This document shows, in pieces, positions 33,197-42,576 of a stretch of 44,854 bases of DNA. Source of the DNA: an uncultured Clostridia bacterium (GTDB lineage: Bacteria > Bacillota > Clostridia > Christensenellales > CAG-917); NCBI GenBank assembly GCA_947589635.1, contig CANQCC010000002.1, positions 1-44,854 of the forward strand, given 5' to 3'. The notes below the pieces were generated by a model that saw nothing but the letters and a program-made list of their open reading frames with translations, ran no database searches and had not been told where the DNA came from. Within the stretch, counting starts at the first letter, position 1. The number at the start of each line of letters is the position of its first letter. Made by a program: the position numbers and the translations under genes.

Positions 33197-34417
33197 TCAG
33201 GCGTTTTTGAGGTCTCTGGTGAGGATGTCGCCGCTTTCAAGCGGGTAGGGACAGTCAAAGGAGTAGGCGGCTTGCACCAGCTTTGCGTCGTCTGTCACGC
33301 TGCCGTCCTGCATACATATCTCGCCCACCGTGAAGGTCTTGCCGTCCGCCGCGGAGGGGGACAGCACGTTGAGGGTATCGCCGCTGAAAAATCTGTTTCT
33401 CATCTCTACGAGGACTTTGCCGTCCTTATATGAGAGCACCGTCGCGACAAAGACTTCCTTTTCTTTTGTGCGGGTGCTGTCCGGGCTGACCGTGTCAAAG
33501 CGCTCGCCCTCGAAAAACGCCTCGGTGTAGGGCCTGTGCGAGATGCGCTCCAGTCTCTGCTCAAGCGCGGGAGCGTTTTCCACTCTGCCCGTCGCAAGAT
33601 AGCTGTCTATCGCGGCGCGGTAGGCGGAGGCGACGACGGCTATATAAAATTCGCTTTTCATTCTACCCTCTGCCTTGAGGGAGCACACGCCCGCCTTTGC
33701 CATCTCGGGTATGCGGGACAGCAGCCGAAGGTCCTTGCTGTTCATTATGTAGGTGCCGCGCTCGTCCTCTTCGATCGCGAGAGGAAGGTCGGGGCGCATC
33801 TCCTCCACGAGGGAGTAGCGGAAGCGGCAGGGCTGCATGCACTCGCCTTTGTTGGCGCTCCTTCCCGAAAAGTGCGTGGACAGCAAGCATCGCCCGCTGT
33901 AGCTTATGCACATGGCGCCGTGGCAGAACGCCTCAAGCTCGATATCGGGCACGGCGAGGTGTATGCGCGCCGTCTCTTCAAGGGAAAGCTCGCGCGCGAG
34001 AACGACTCTTGCGGCGCCCATATCGCGATAAAATTTTACCGTGCGGGAGTTGAGAGCGTTGGCCTGCGTCGAGACGTGTATGGGAAGATCAGGCGCGACC
34101 TCACGGCAAAGAGTCATCAGCCCTATGTCGGAGATCAGTACGGCGTCCGCGCCCGCGTCCTGCAAAAACGCGAAGTAATCTTTAAGTTTGTCTACGTCGG
34201 CGTCTTTTGCGAAGATGTTTGCGGCGACGTATACTTTTTTGTCGCGCGCGTGCGCGTAAGTCAAAGCCTCTATGATCTCATCGTCCGAAAAATTGTCGCT
34301 GAAAGCGCGCAAAGAAAAATTTTTGCCGCCTATATAGACGGCGTCCGCGCCGAAATGCACGGCGGTTTTAAGCTTTTTGAGGTTGCCCGCAGGCATCAAA
34401 AGTTCCAACATGCTCAC
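33197..34417 (-). CDS. Peptidase U32 family protein (tRNA hydroxylation, TrhP-like)
   Basis: 406 aa. Characteristic blocks: LLMPAGNLKKLKTAVHFGADAVYIGG at the start, the TIM-barrel strands with ISDIGLMTLC, ELSLEETARI, and the Cys-rich cluster FCHGAMCISYSGRCLLS and GECMQPCRF that binds an iron-sulfur cluster, then LRLLSRIPEMAKAGVCSLKAEGRMKS. U32 members include TrhP/RlhA-type proteins for tRNA or rRNA hydroxylation; the split Cys motifs and length fit the TrhP group (5-hydroxyuridine at tRNA position 34). Start at GTG 34417 overlaps the previous stop (GTGA); ATG 34411 is an equal alternative. Co-transcribed with the upstream phosphoribosyltransferase. Confidence 0.9.
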   Translation of the reverse strand: MSMLELLMPAGNLKKLKTAVHFGADAVYIGGKNFSLRAFSDNFSDDEIIEALTYAHARDKKVYVAANIFAKDADVDKLKDYFAFLQDAGADAVLISDIGLMTLCREVAPDLPIHVSTQANALNSRTVKFYRDMGAARVVLARELSLEETARIHLAVPDIELEAFCHGAMCISYSGRCLLSTHFSGRSANKGECMQPCRFRYSLVEEMRPDLPLAIEEDERGTYIMNSKDLRLLSRIPEMAKAGVCSLKAEGRMKSEFYIAVVASAYRAAIDSYLATGRVENAPALEQRLERISHRPYTEAFFEGERFDTVSPDSTRTKEKEVFVATVLSYKDGKVLVEMRNRFFSGDTLNVLSPSAADGKTFTVGEICMQDGSVTDDAKLVQAAYSFDCPYPLESGDILTRDLKNA

Positions 34418-34956
34418 TTGAGAAGAGGGATCCCCGCAAGATATATGATATCCGTCCTGTCGCGCGCGTCGCCCTCCGCAAGCACAAACGCCTTTTTGAC
34501 GATGACGCCGCCCGCAAGATTCACGATGTTTTCTATGCCGAGCAGACTGCCGCCCGTGGATACGACGTCGTCCACGATAGCCACGCGCTTGCCGCGGATC
34601 AGGTCCGCGTCGTGTTTGCTGAGGTACAACTTTTGCTCCTCGCCCGTGGTTATCGACCTGACCGAGGTCTCAAGCCCGTCTTGCATGTACAGCTTTTTGG
34701 ACTTGCGGCACACCGCATAGTAGCGCTGCCCAAGCTCTCTTGCGACTACGTGGGCAAGCTGAAGCCCTTTGGACTCCGCCGTGACGACGACGTCGCACTC
34801 GCCTTTAAGCCTCGCCGCGATCTGCTTGCCGCAATGCTCCGTAAGCTCCTGCGCGCCATGCAGATTGAAAAAACATATCTTTACGCCCGACGGCAGCGGA
34901 AGTATGGGAAGCTCCGCATGATAGCCGCTGATGTCAAGAGGATAATATCCTTCCAT
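34414..34956 (-). CDS. Phosphoribosyltransferase (adenine/xanthine-type)
   Basis: 180 aa type I PRTase, transferring a nucleobase to PRPP. The PRPP-binding motif VAIVDDVVSTGGSL (about 121-134) is intact; upstream is a VVVTAESKGLQLAHVVAREL segment in the position of the pyrophosphate loop, as in adenine PRTase. The basic YYAVCRKSKKLYM and the hood region support a purine salvage enzyme, but base choice (adenine versus xanthine) cannot be settled by eye. AAGGAG precedes the ATG. Promoter TTGACA-N16-TATAAT lies directly upstream. Confidence 0.85.
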   Translation of the reverse strand: MEGYYPLDISGYHAELPILPLPSGVKICFFNLHGAQELTEHCGKQIAARLKGECDVVVTAESKGLQLAHVVARELGQRYYAVCRKSKKLYMQDGLETSVRSITTGEEQKLYLSKHDADLIRGKRVAIVDDVVSTGGSLLGIENIVNLAGGVIVKKAFVLAEGDARDRTDIIYLAGIPLLK

Positions 34957-34989
34957 GTCGTTCTCCTTATGCCTTATAAATCAAATATA

Positions 34990-35017
34990 ATTATACCAGC
35001 ATTGCGGGGAATGTCAA
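34990..35017 (-). promoter_or_regulatory. Promoter of the PRTase-U32 operon
   Basis: Minus-strand TTGACA (35012-35017), 16 bp, TATAAT (34990-34995). Confidence 0.75.
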
Positions 35018-35021
35018 GCCG

Positions 35022-36173
35022 TCATGCAGCTTCCTTGACTTCGAGGGTGACTTCGGGGAGGAAGGTCAGGGTGGCGAGGCAGTCCTTTTCAAGAGATCTG
35101 CCGACGGACTGATAGGCTTTTGCCTGCAAGCCGAGGAAGTCTATGCCGCACTCAAGCGATATCTCGTGCAGCTTTTTCATGCGCGCGGTTAGCTCTGCGC
35201 CCAGCTCCTTCGCGGCCTTTTTGATTAGCGAGTCGGCGCCCGAAAGGATGTCGTCGTCGCTTATGAATTGCACGTCGAGGAGGTCCACCGACAGCTTAAG
35301 TTTCGCCTCGACCTTTCTGCCTTTCGCCGTCGTCTTCACGTCCTTTTTGAGTATGCGAAATTCAAACGAGCCTTCCTCGGACGTGTAGTTGAGCGACCCA
35401 TAGGTCGTCTCCGAAAGATAGATGGACAATATCTCGGACAGCTCCCCCTCGAGCACCTTTGCGGAGTCGTGATCGAAGACGAGGACGCGGCTTAAATCGA
35501 ACTCGAAATTGTCCTTGATCTCGCCCTGTTGGTCGATGGGCTGATCCTGCATCTCGACGGGCACGATATATGGGATCGCGGTCGCTTCGCTGCGCGAGAG
35601 GGAGCGCGCAAGCAAGTCCTTTGCGGAGGTCTTGATAAGCCCGTCCGTACCCTCGTTGTTGACTATCGCGGTCTGCAAAAAATAGGGCGAAGACGTAGTG
35701 GTGCCTACGCGCATGGCAAGCATATCCCTCGGACTTTTCGACCCTGTCACGATGATGGCCTGCTCTCTTAAAGCGTACATGCTGTTTAGCGGATATATGA
35801 TCTGCAGATGATCCTCTTTGAGGGCGGATTGCGACAAAAACAAGACTTCACAATGCGCAAGCGACACTATTAACCCCATTTTCTGTGAAATATCGTCAAG
35901 AGCGGAGGATATCGTCCTGCCCGTCGCAGTGAAGGTCTCATAGCGTTGCGAGCCGCTCTCTCCCGCCGAGGAGAGCATGTGCACGGACTGCGTGGTGACG
36001 GTAAATTCCCGCTTGCTCTCGTCAAAATCCACGCCTATGCCGACGACTATAGCGGTCTTCGTAAGCGCGGGGCTGTTGACCGTCCTGCCAAAAACTATAA
36101 GCAATATTATCGCCGCAAGAATTATCGCCCACTTGGTGCGCAAAACATATGATGTGATCTTGATTTTTTTCAA
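35022..36173 (-). CDS. Spore germination protein, GerAC family, without lipobox
   Basis: 383 aa C subunit of a GerA-type germinant receptor. N-terminal TM (about 14-30), then the family start AIVVGIGVDFDESKREFTVT and the three-domain body ending FLGLQAKAYQSV, all typical of Ger(x)C. The Cys that should be lipidated is missing: where homologues read SGCWD, this protein has only RTVNSP, and the first Cys is near residue 107. It may be anchored by its TM instead. The start codon is TTG, overlapping the previous stop as TTGA, and is supported by GGAGG at 36181-36185. Confidence 0.92.
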   Translation of the reverse strand: MKKIKITSYVLRTKWAIILAAIILLIVFGRTVNSPALTKTAIVVGIGVDFDESKREFTVTTQSVHMLSSAGESGSQRYETFTATGRTISSALDDISQKMGLIVSLAHCEVLFLSQSALKEDHLQIIYPLNSMYALREQAIIVTGSKSPRDMLAMRVGTTTSSPYFLQTAIVNNEGTDGLIKTSAKDLLARSLSRSEATAIPYIVPVEMQDQPIDQQGEIKDNFEFDLSRVLVFDHDSAKVLEGELSEILSIYLSETTYGSLNYTSEEGSFEFRILKKDVKTTAKGRKVEAKLKLSVDLLDVQFISDDDILSGADSLIKKAAKELGAELTARMKKLHEISLECGIDFLGLQAKAYQSVGRSLEKDCLATLTFLPEVTLEVKEAA

Positions 36174-37420
36174 TTGTTTTCCTCCGCTTGCAAAGAGCCG
36201 TTATCAAGCGTTTTGAAAGTTTCTTTTGCGCGCTCTTGATAGCCCCTCATTATGTTGTCGGCTATGCTGTCCGGCGGCTCGGGATAGGGGACCTCGTAGG
36301 GGACGTATTCGTCGTCGAGGCAGGCGTACAGACCCTTGAAAGTCTTCCTCCTGCGCAGGGCGAGCAAGAGGAGGGACGAGGGAATGAAGACTGCAAGCGC
36401 GCTTAAGGCATATCCCATCGCCTCGGTCGAAAACTTCGCTACGGACTGTGAGGATGGCACCGCCGCCACTATCACGCAGACGGCGAGAGGGAAGAGAATT
36501 ATGGCGGGCAGCCTCGTCCCAAGCGCGCGGTCGCACGCCGCTATGGCTCCGAAATATATGAAGGACAGCGAAAGTATCGACGCGGACACCGCGGCGAAAA
36601 GATTTGTCCATTCCATTCTGCCTATCTCCATCGAGAGCTGGTTGAAGCCCGCCATGTGTATGGTCAGGTCGGATACCATCTTGAGCGACTCGCCGTACGC
36701 CGCCACCCCAAGCGCCACCGTCACGAGGGTTATTGTCAGCGTGATCGCGATCCCGCCCGAGATATACGGCAGCCGCTTATTTTTTATGCGCAAAAATGCA
36801 AACGGAAGCGCGTCGCCTATCCACAGCCCGAAGCGGGGCAGCCCTTTGAAAAACTCCGACGGCGGCAGGGAAAACACGGGAAGATTGCGGCCTATGTCGT
36901 TGTTGGTGTCAAAAAATATCAGGTTGAAGACGATAAGCGCCATAAATATGGGCGCTAAGATCTCGCAGGTGCGCGCGATTGAACGCGATCCCTTTACGCC
37001 AAGGTACAGCGCGGGAAAGAGGAACATCAGATATAAAAGGGAGGGCTCCACGCCGCCGAACAGCTCGTGCGCGAGATAACTCACGCAATAGCAAAAATAG
37101 AAGGTGCCCTTAAGTATAAGCCATACGCTCATAAGCGCGCAGCACGCCTTATAAAGTCTGCTGCCCGTGCAGCGCATAAGATCATCTCCTCGCATGCGCG
37201 CGAAGGCAAACGCAAACGCGGTCACGGCAAGCTCCACGACGGCCATGAACATAAACACCCACAGCGTGCCCGATCCGTAGCTTTCGCTTATCACTCCGGG
37301 CGCTGCGGACAGCTTGAACGCCATGCCGAGCGCGAATATGATAAACGCCGCCTGCGAGTTGTACACCGTGCCCGAAGGCAAATTTTTGTATAGTCCGCGT
37401 TGTATCTTTACGTTTTTCAT
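36170..37420 (-). CDS. Spore germination permease, GerAB family
   Basis: 416 aa B subunit, amino-acid/polyamine/organocation fold, which binds the germinant within the inner spore membrane. About ten hydrophobic segments from residue 26 to 350; family features include the AFIIFALGMAFKLSAAPG start and the FFYFGAIAACDR-like loop. The C-terminal 55 residues are cytoplasmic and acidic. A short GAGG ribosome site is 7 bp before the ATG, 7 bp after the gerAA-type stop. Transcribed in the A-B-C order. Confidence 0.93.
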   Translation of the reverse strand: MKNVKIQRGLYKNLPSGTVYNSQAAFIIFALGMAFKLSAAPGVISESYGSGTLWVFMFMAVVELAVTAFAFAFARMRGDDLMRCTGSRLYKACCALMSVWLILKGTFYFCYCVSYLAHELFGGVEPSLLYLMFLFPALYLGVKGSRSIARTCEILAPIFMALIVFNLIFFDTNNDIGRNLPVFSLPPSEFFKGLPRFGLWIGDALPFAFLRIKNKRLPYISGGIAITLTITLVTVALGVAAYGESLKMVSDLTIHMAGFNQLSMEIGRMEWTNLFAAVSASILSLSFIYFGAIAACDRALGTRLPAIILFPLAVCVIVAAVPSSQSVAKFSTEAMGYALSALAVFIPSSLLLLALRRRKTFKGLYACLDDEYVPYEVPYPEPPDSIADNIMRGYQERAKETFKTLDNGSLQAEENN

Positions 37421-37427
37421 GCTCGCC

Positions 37428-38867
37428 TCAATTTTTGCGTATTCGCCTGCGATTCGCCGTGGGGATGGAGTACGGCCTGTCCACCATGGACACCGTGCCC
37501 ACCTTCAGCGCTCCGTCCTGCAGGTCGGGATTTATCCTCGGCGCGTACGGCGCAAGGTAGGGCGTGCCGAAGTTGTCAAGGCTTGTCAGATATCCTATAA
37601 GCACTATCGCAAGAATGACCATGCCCACAAACCCCGTGACTGCGCTCACGCACAGAAACAGCAGGCGGAGTATGGATATCGTCCCCACCTGATCGGGCAC
37701 GCAAAATATGCCTATGGCGCTTAGCGCTATGACAAGCACGGACGGCGAGGAGATAAGCCCCGATTTGACCGCGGTGTCGCCAAGCACTATCGCGCCGACT
37801 ACGGACAGTGAGATGCCAAGATATCGCGGCATGCGGATGGAGGCTTGATTTAGCACTTCAAACAGCACCAGTACCACAAGCATCTCTATCGCGGGCGGGA
37901 AGGGTATCCCCGTCGTCGCCGCCATAAGCGTCATCAAAAATTTCAGCGGCAAAAGCTGCAAGTGGAAGGTCTGCAAGGCGATATACGCTCCCGGCAGCAG
38001 CACGGTCAGCAGCGCGCCTATTATGCGGAACATTCGTATCATGCTCGCCCGCCAATCCCCCGAATAGTAGTCGTATCCGTCCTGCACGTCTTCAAAGATG
38101 AGATAGGGCAGCGTGATAACTATCGGCGAGCCGTCAACGATTATCGCCACGCGCCCTTCAAGCAGCTTGGCGCTTACCACGTCGGGCTTTTCGGACGTCC
38201 CCGCCTGCAAAAAGAAGGACGTGCGCTTCGCCTGCACAAACGCAAGCACGTACGCGCTGTCGATGACTCCGTCTATGTCGATCTTGCTTATCTTTTCGTA
38301 TATCTGCCTTACCACCTGCTTGTCCGCTATGCCGCGGATGTGCAGCACCGCGACCGACGTCGTGGAATAGCGCCCCACCTGAAAAGTGCGCACCACAAGG
38401 GAAGGAGTCTTAAGGCGGCGGCGCATCATGGAAAGATTTGTCTTTATCTCCTCTATGAAACCTTCGCGAGGGCCTTTAAGCACGCTTGATGTGGGCGGCT
38501 CCGCTATAGAGCGCTTTTCGGGCTTTCTCAAAGAGAAGACGTACGCCGTTTCCTCGCCGTCGACAAACATTACCACGTCCCCTTCGGATATGGGACCGGG
38601 CGAGCTTATGACGGGCACGGGCACTGCTTCTTCGCTGAACTTGACCGCGCGCCTCAGCGCGTCCTCATAGGGAGGGCAAAAACTCTCCGCCTGCAAAAGC
38701 GGGGAGATTATGCTGACTTCAAACAGCTCCCTGTCTATGCCGCCGTCTATATAGACGAAGGCGCACTTAACGCCCGCCGCTTCTATCCGGCGGATCTTAA
38801 GGTCGTCGCTCATGGTAAAGGTAAGCTGCAATTGATTTATGACTTCGTCTATATTCACGCAAGCCAT
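37428..38867 (-). CDS. Spore germination protein, GerAA family
   Basis: 479 aa A subunit. N-terminal soluble region (about 1-230, with FEVSIISPLL and GDVVMFVDGEETAYVF), then the TM region (about 265-460) containing the conserved EVLNQASIRMPRYLGISLSVVGAIVLGDTAVKSGLISSP block. Together with the B and C subunits it forms the germinant receptor that triggers ion release and cortex lysis. The start is uncertain: ATG 38867 is used; a GTG at 38885 in frame would add six residues, and neither has a clear ribosome site. No sigma-G promoter could be fixed upstream. Confidence 0.93.
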   Translation of the reverse strand: MACVNIDEVINQLQLTFTMSDDLKIRRIEAAGVKCAFVYIDGGIDRELFEVSIISPLLQAESFCPPYEDALRRAVKFSEEAVPVPVISSPGPISEGDVVMFVDGEETAYVFSLRKPEKRSIAEPPTSSVLKGPREGFIEEIKTNLSMMRRRLKTPSLVVRTFQVGRYSTTSVAVLHIRGIADKQVVRQIYEKISKIDIDGVIDSAYVLAFVQAKRTSFFLQAGTSEKPDVVSAKLLEGRVAIIVDGSPIVITLPYLIFEDVQDGYDYYSGDWRASMIRMFRIIGALLTVLLPGAYIALQTFHLQLLPLKFLMTLMAATTGIPFPPAIEMLVVLVLFEVLNQASIRMPRYLGISLSVVGAIVLGDTAVKSGLISSPSVLVIALSAIGIFCVPDQVGTISILRLLFLCVSAVTGFVGMVILAIVLIGYLTSLDNFGTPYLAPYAPRINPDLQDGALKVGTVSMVDRPYSIPTANRRRIRKN

Positions 38868-39090
38868 TATTGACCGTACGCGCACTTTATAAGCTCAAAA
38901 CGCGCAATAAAACCCTTTTTCGCGCAAATTCGACGCAGTTCGACCTTGTCTGAAAATCAAAAGTTTTCGCTTCGTTTACAAAAGCCGAACGCTTTGATAT
39001 GTCGATTTGCCGATGACTTTTTGTCCTGTCGCGCGAGGCTCCGCACAGTCGCGCACTATGCGCGCGCACATAAAATTATGTTTATAATTA

Positions 39091-39118
39091 TTGACAAATG
39101 TAAAATAAGTGCTAAAAT
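39091..39118 (+). promoter_or_regulatory. Promoter of the glycerophosphodiesterase gene
   Basis: TTGACA (39091-39096), 16 bp, TAAAAT (39113-39118), giving a leader of about 100 nt. The rest of the 356-bp divergent region 38868-39223 shows no gene; its leader includes a GC-rich hairpin near 39181-39207. Confidence 0.65.
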
Positions 39119-39223
39119 ACAACTATTGCGGAGGGAGAAACACTCTCAAAACTTCTTGTGCGAGCATATAATACGATACGGCGCTCTCCCAAGCGGGGGC
39201 GCGTTTGATTTGAGGAGGGACAT

Positions 39224-40105
39224 ATGGCGAAGTTGAACAAGCACGTAAAGCGGCTTATTATCGCGCTCATCGTCATCGTCGTGCTGGCGGCAGCCGGCAT
39301 AGGCGCTGCTTTCGGCGTGATGAACAACCTGCAATTTATGACTTACACCAAGTCTAAGCTTGCAAAGCTCGCGGGCGAATATCCCTCGCGCTCCGTCAAC
39401 TTCATCGCGCACAGAGGCTTGAGCGAGGAGGAGTATCAAAACACCGCGGAAGCGTTTTCTCTCGCCGCCGAAGACCCCGGCACCTGGGGCATAGAAACCG
39501 ACGTGTGGGCGACAAGCGACGGAGGCTTTGTCTGCATGCACGACCGCAACGCTCTCGACGGGATTGGCAACGTCAAAAACGTCACGCTTGAAGTGGCGCT
39601 GTCCACGCCTCTCAAGCACAACAAGGAAAAGTATGCGCCTTCCGTGGACGAGTATCTCTCCATATGTAAAAACGGGGATAAGACCGCCGTCGTCGAGATA
39701 AAGGACAAGGATATGACGCAGGAAGACCTTGACGTGCTTGTGCAAAAAATAATTGAAAGCGGCGCGAAGTTCAGGGTGATATCCTTCCACATGGACAAAC
39801 TTGAGTACATTCGCGGCAAGCTGCCCGACGCAAAGCTGCAGCTGCTTGTCGTATCCACATACATTGGCTCGAAGGCGCTGAAAAAGGCGATATCCCTCAA
39901 TATTGACCTGTCCTGCATGTATCAGCTGCTTACTAAGAAGTGGGTGGACAAGTTTCACGACGCGGGGCTTGAGGTCGGGATCTGGACCGTAAACAACGCT
40001 CGCGACGCCATGTGTATGGCGGTCAAATTCAACGTGGACTATATCACTACCGACATAAGAATGAAGGGAGAAGTTGAAAATTATATCGCGGGACTTAAAA
40101 AGTGA
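39224..40105 (+). CDS. Membrane-anchored glycerophosphodiester phosphodiesterase
   Basis: 293 aa. One N-terminal TM (about 9-33) anchors a GDPD TIM barrel on the outer face. Catalytic features: IAHRG (His around 64), the metal site GIETDVW (Glu, Asp) and the second His in VCMHDR, followed by VVEIKDK and the C-terminal IWTVNN and ITTDIR strands. It hydrolyses glycerophosphodiesters, or possibly teichoic-acid phosphodiesters, given the external position. GGAGGG precedes the ATG. It is convergent with gdhA and shares its terminator. Confidence 0.92.
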   Translation: MAKLNKHVKRLIIALIVIVVLAAAGIGAAFGVMNNLQFMTYTKSKLAKLAGEYPSRSVNFIAHRGLSEEEYQNTAEAFSLAAEDPGTWGIETDVWATSDGGFVCMHDRNALDGIGNVKNVTLEVALSTPLKHNKEKYAPSVDEYLSICKNGDKTAVVEIKDKDMTQEDLDVLVQKIIESGAKFRVISFHMDKLEYIRGKLPDAKLQLLVVSTYIGSKALKKAISLNIDLSCMYQLLTKKWVDKFHDAGLEVGIWTVNNARDAMCMAVKFNVDYITTDIRMKGEVENYIAGLKK

Positions 40106-40130
40106 CCCGGTTTTTCAGACGAAACAAAGT

Positions 40131-40161
40131 AAAAGCGGCTTGAATTTTCAGGCCGCTTTTT
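40131..40161. terminator. Bidirectional terminator
   Basis: AAAAGCGGC-T-TGAA (40131-40144) pairs with TTCA-G-GCCGCTTTT (40147-40160), very short loop, A-run and T-run on the two sides. It separates the convergent phosphodiesterase and glutamate dehydrogenase genes. Confidence 0.85.
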
Positions 40162-40186
40162 GCAACTTACATTTATGCGCTTTTTA

Positions 40187-41533
40187 TCAATACACGCCTT
40201 GTGCAATCATCGCGTCCGCGACCTTCTTGAAGCCCGCAAGGTTTGCGCCCGCGACAAGGTTGTAGGGCATGCCGTATGCGTTTAGGGTCTCCACGATCTT
40301 GGAGTGGATGTTGGTCATGATGTGATGCAGCTTGCTGTCCACCTCTTCCGCCGTCCATTGTAAACGCTCGCTGTTCTGGGTCATCTCCAGACCCGACGTC
40401 GCGACTCCGCCCGCGTTGACCGCCTTTGACGGAGCGACAAGCACGCCGTGACTCTGCAGATAGGCGATCGCCTCGTTGGTGGTTGGCATATTGGACACTT
40501 CGTTGAGGATGGGGACGCCAAGTTTGACCATGCCTTTTGCGTCCTCAAGGCCGATTTCGTTTTGCGTTGCGCAGGGCATATAGATGTCCGCTTTGACGTT
40601 GCCCCAGGGTTTCTTGCCCGCGACGAATTCGCAGCCGAACTTGTCCGAATAGTCCTGCACGCGATTGCGGTTGGAGGAGCGCATTTCAAGCATATAGTCC
40701 ACTTTTTCTCCGCTTATGCCGTCGCTGTCGTAGATGTATCCGTCGGGTCCAGAAAGCGTAAGTACTTTGCCGCCCAACTCGGATATCTTCTTTGCGGCGC
40801 CCCATGCCACGTTGCCGAATCCGGACAGACAGAAAGTCTTGCCCTTAAGCGTCTCGCCCTCGTGGTTGAGGACCTCTTCAAGGAAGTAGGTCGCGCCGTA
40901 TCCCGTCGCCTCAGGGCGTATCAGCGAGCCGCCGTAGCTCAGCCCCTTGCCCGTCAGCACGCCGTTGTTGAATTGCCCGGCGATCTTTTTGTATTGTCCA
41001 AACAAGAAGCCTATCTCCCTGCTGCCCACGCCTATGTCGCCCGCGGGCACGTCGAGGTCGGGACCGATGTGGCGGTAAAGCTCCATCATGAAGGATTGGC
41101 AAAAACGCATTATCTCCGCGTCCGATTTGCCTGTAGGATCGAAATCGCTGCCGCCCTTCGCGCCGCCCATGGGCAGGGAAGTCAGCGAGTTTTTGAAGGT
41201 TTGCTCGAAGGCGAGAAACTTCATCGTGTCAAGGTCGACGGACCTGTGGAAGCGCAAGCCGCCCTTATATGGCCCTATCGCGTTGTTGAACTGCACGCGG
41301 AAGCCGCGGTTGACGTGAAATACGCCGTTGTCGTCCATCCACGGCACGCGGAACATGATTTGTCTGTCCGGCTCCACCATGCGCTCAAGCACGCAGAACT
41401 TTTTAAGCTCCGCCTCTTGCTGTTCCACCGCGGGAGCTATGGACGAGAAGACCTCCGTCACCGTCTGCATAAATTGAGGTTGACTGACGTTTTTCTTCGC
41501 CGTTTGATCGATGACATCAGAAATGTAAGACAT
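40187..41533 (-). CDS. gdhA: Glutamate dehydrogenase, NADP-type
   Basis: 448 aa, the length of the hexameric small GDH class that aminates 2-oxoglutarate. Active-site blocks: GGLRFHRSVDLDTMKFLAFEQTFKN, the catalytic Lys in LPMGGAKGGSDFDP, PAGDIGVGSREIG, and the dinucleotide fold GFGNVAWGAAKK. The overall form (starting YISDVIDQ and ending IAQGVY) matches the NADP-dependent enzyme used for ammonium assimilation. The ribosome site is a G-run (GGGGG) 6-10 bp upstream. Promoter TTGATA-N17-TATCAT lies upstream. Confidence 0.96.
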   Translation of the reverse strand: MSYISDVIDQTAKKNVSQPQFMQTVTEVFSSIAPAVEQQEAELKKFCVLERMVEPDRQIMFRVPWMDDNGVFHVNRGFRVQFNNAIGPYKGGLRFHRSVDLDTMKFLAFEQTFKNSLTSLPMGGAKGGSDFDPTGKSDAEIMRFCQSFMMELYRHIGPDLDVPAGDIGVGSREIGFLFGQYKKIAGQFNNGVLTGKGLSYGGSLIRPEATGYGATYFLEEVLNHEGETLKGKTFCLSGFGNVAWGAAKKISELGGKVLTLSGPDGYIYDSDGISGEKVDYMLEMRSSNRNRVQDYSDKFGCEFVAGKKPWGNVKADIYMPCATQNEIGLEDAKGMVKLGVPILNEVSNMPTTNEAIAYLQSHGVLVAPSKAVNAGGVATSGLEMTQNSERLQWTAEEVDSKLHHIMTNIHSKIVETLNAYGMPYNLVAGANLAGFKKVADAMIAQGVY

Positions 41534-41569
41534 TGCTTACCCCCATATCAAGTTTTTTCTTTACATAAT

Positions 41570-41598
41570 ATGATACACCCAAGCCCGAATGATATCAA
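41570..41598 (-). promoter_or_regulatory. Probable promoter of gdhA
   Basis: Minus-strand TTGATA (41593-41598), 17 bp, TATCAT (41570-41575), 36 bp before the gdhA start. Confidence 0.5.
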
Positions 41599-41813
41599 CA
41601 GAAAAGCTATAAACTCAATCAAAATATTGTAAAGATATCCATACGCTTGTCGATTTTTGTATGGCTTATAAAAATTGTATTATGCCATTAAGGCGGTGCC
41701 TAAAGCGCTCCGAAAAGAAAATATCGACGGACATCTGTTTTATAAAAAGCGAGGGCGGGCGGCGCGACGTATATTTATGCAAATTGGGGGCATTTTATAG
41801 TGAGAGGTGCAAT

Positions 41814-42266
41814 ATGTTAAGGACAAGATCCACAATAATTTTGCTTGCGATATTGCTTGTCGCCATCGTGGCATGCGCCGCCGTAAGAGAGGTAGGCGCA
41901 ACCTCGGACAGCGAAGCGTACGCCGCGGGGATTTACGACCGAGTAACTCCAGAACTTATCGCGCTGTATGAAAAGGAGATCTCGGCTTGTCCCGTCGTCA
42001 GCGACCAAAACCCCGCCCGTCTTCTGAAGACCGCGGAAGGACTTGGGATAGAGCTGAACAAACTTAAGGCGCTTATGCTCCTGCAGGATCTGTCCGCAAG
42101 GGTTGGGCGTGAAATATCCCTTTCCGCACTCGCCGAAAAGTCAGAATGGGCGCTCATATTATACGCGAAACAGTGCGGCGACGACTATCTAGCCGCCCTT
42201 CCCGAGGAGCAAAGACAGAGGCTTAAAAAGCTGTTGTTTGAGGCGTTGAAACCCTCAAACGCTTAA
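41814..42266 (+). CDS. Small exported protein, function unknown
   Basis: 150 aa. ATG 41814 is preceded by GAGAGGTG at an ideal distance; a longer frame from 41661 is not supported. A signal segment (about 5-25) includes the lipobox-like IVAC (Cys21), and a second possible cleavage lies after YAAG. The mature part is helical and charged (VTPELIALYEKEISACPVV, then LLKTAEGLGIELNKLKALMLLQDLSARVG), ending with a basic helix KRLKKLLFEALK-like region. No family recognised. The upstream 41599-41813 and downstream 42267-42576 stretches have no other gene. Confidence 0.65.
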   Translation: MLRTRSTIILLAILLVAIVACAAVREVGATSDSEAYAAGIYDRVTPELIALYEKEISACPVVSDQNPARLLKTAEGLGIELNKLKALMLLQDLSARVGREISLSALAEKSEWALILYAKQCGDDYLAALPEEQRQRLKKLLFEALKPSNA

Positions 42267-42474
42267 GCCCCGGCGCACAGCGCGTACATAGGGTATTTTG
42301 GCGGGATATTCCATCCAGACCAGTTTCGCCCTTGCGCACACAGGGCGATAGCCAATGCCGAGCCCCTTTCGCGTTTGCGAACTTACAGGATTTTCCGATT
42401 GTATAAGCGGGGACCCATCGCGCGCGTCCACGCGTACGAAAGGGTAAAAGTATATAAAATTATCTTTATCCTAT

Positions 42475-42502
42475 TTGATTTTTTTTGCGGATGTGCTAAA
42501 AT
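42475..42502 (+). promoter_or_regulatory. Promoter of the large lipoprotein gene
   Basis: TTGATT (42475-42480), 16 bp, TAAAAT (42497-42502); an additional TATAAT lies at 42536-42541. In the 310-bp stretch 42267-42576 this is the only recognisable element. Confidence 0.5.
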
Positions 42503-42576
42503 TATCGTGGCGCAAGAGGCGTCGCGATTTTTGCATATAATGGATTGCTCGGGCTTGACTTCTGAGGAGGGAGAGT

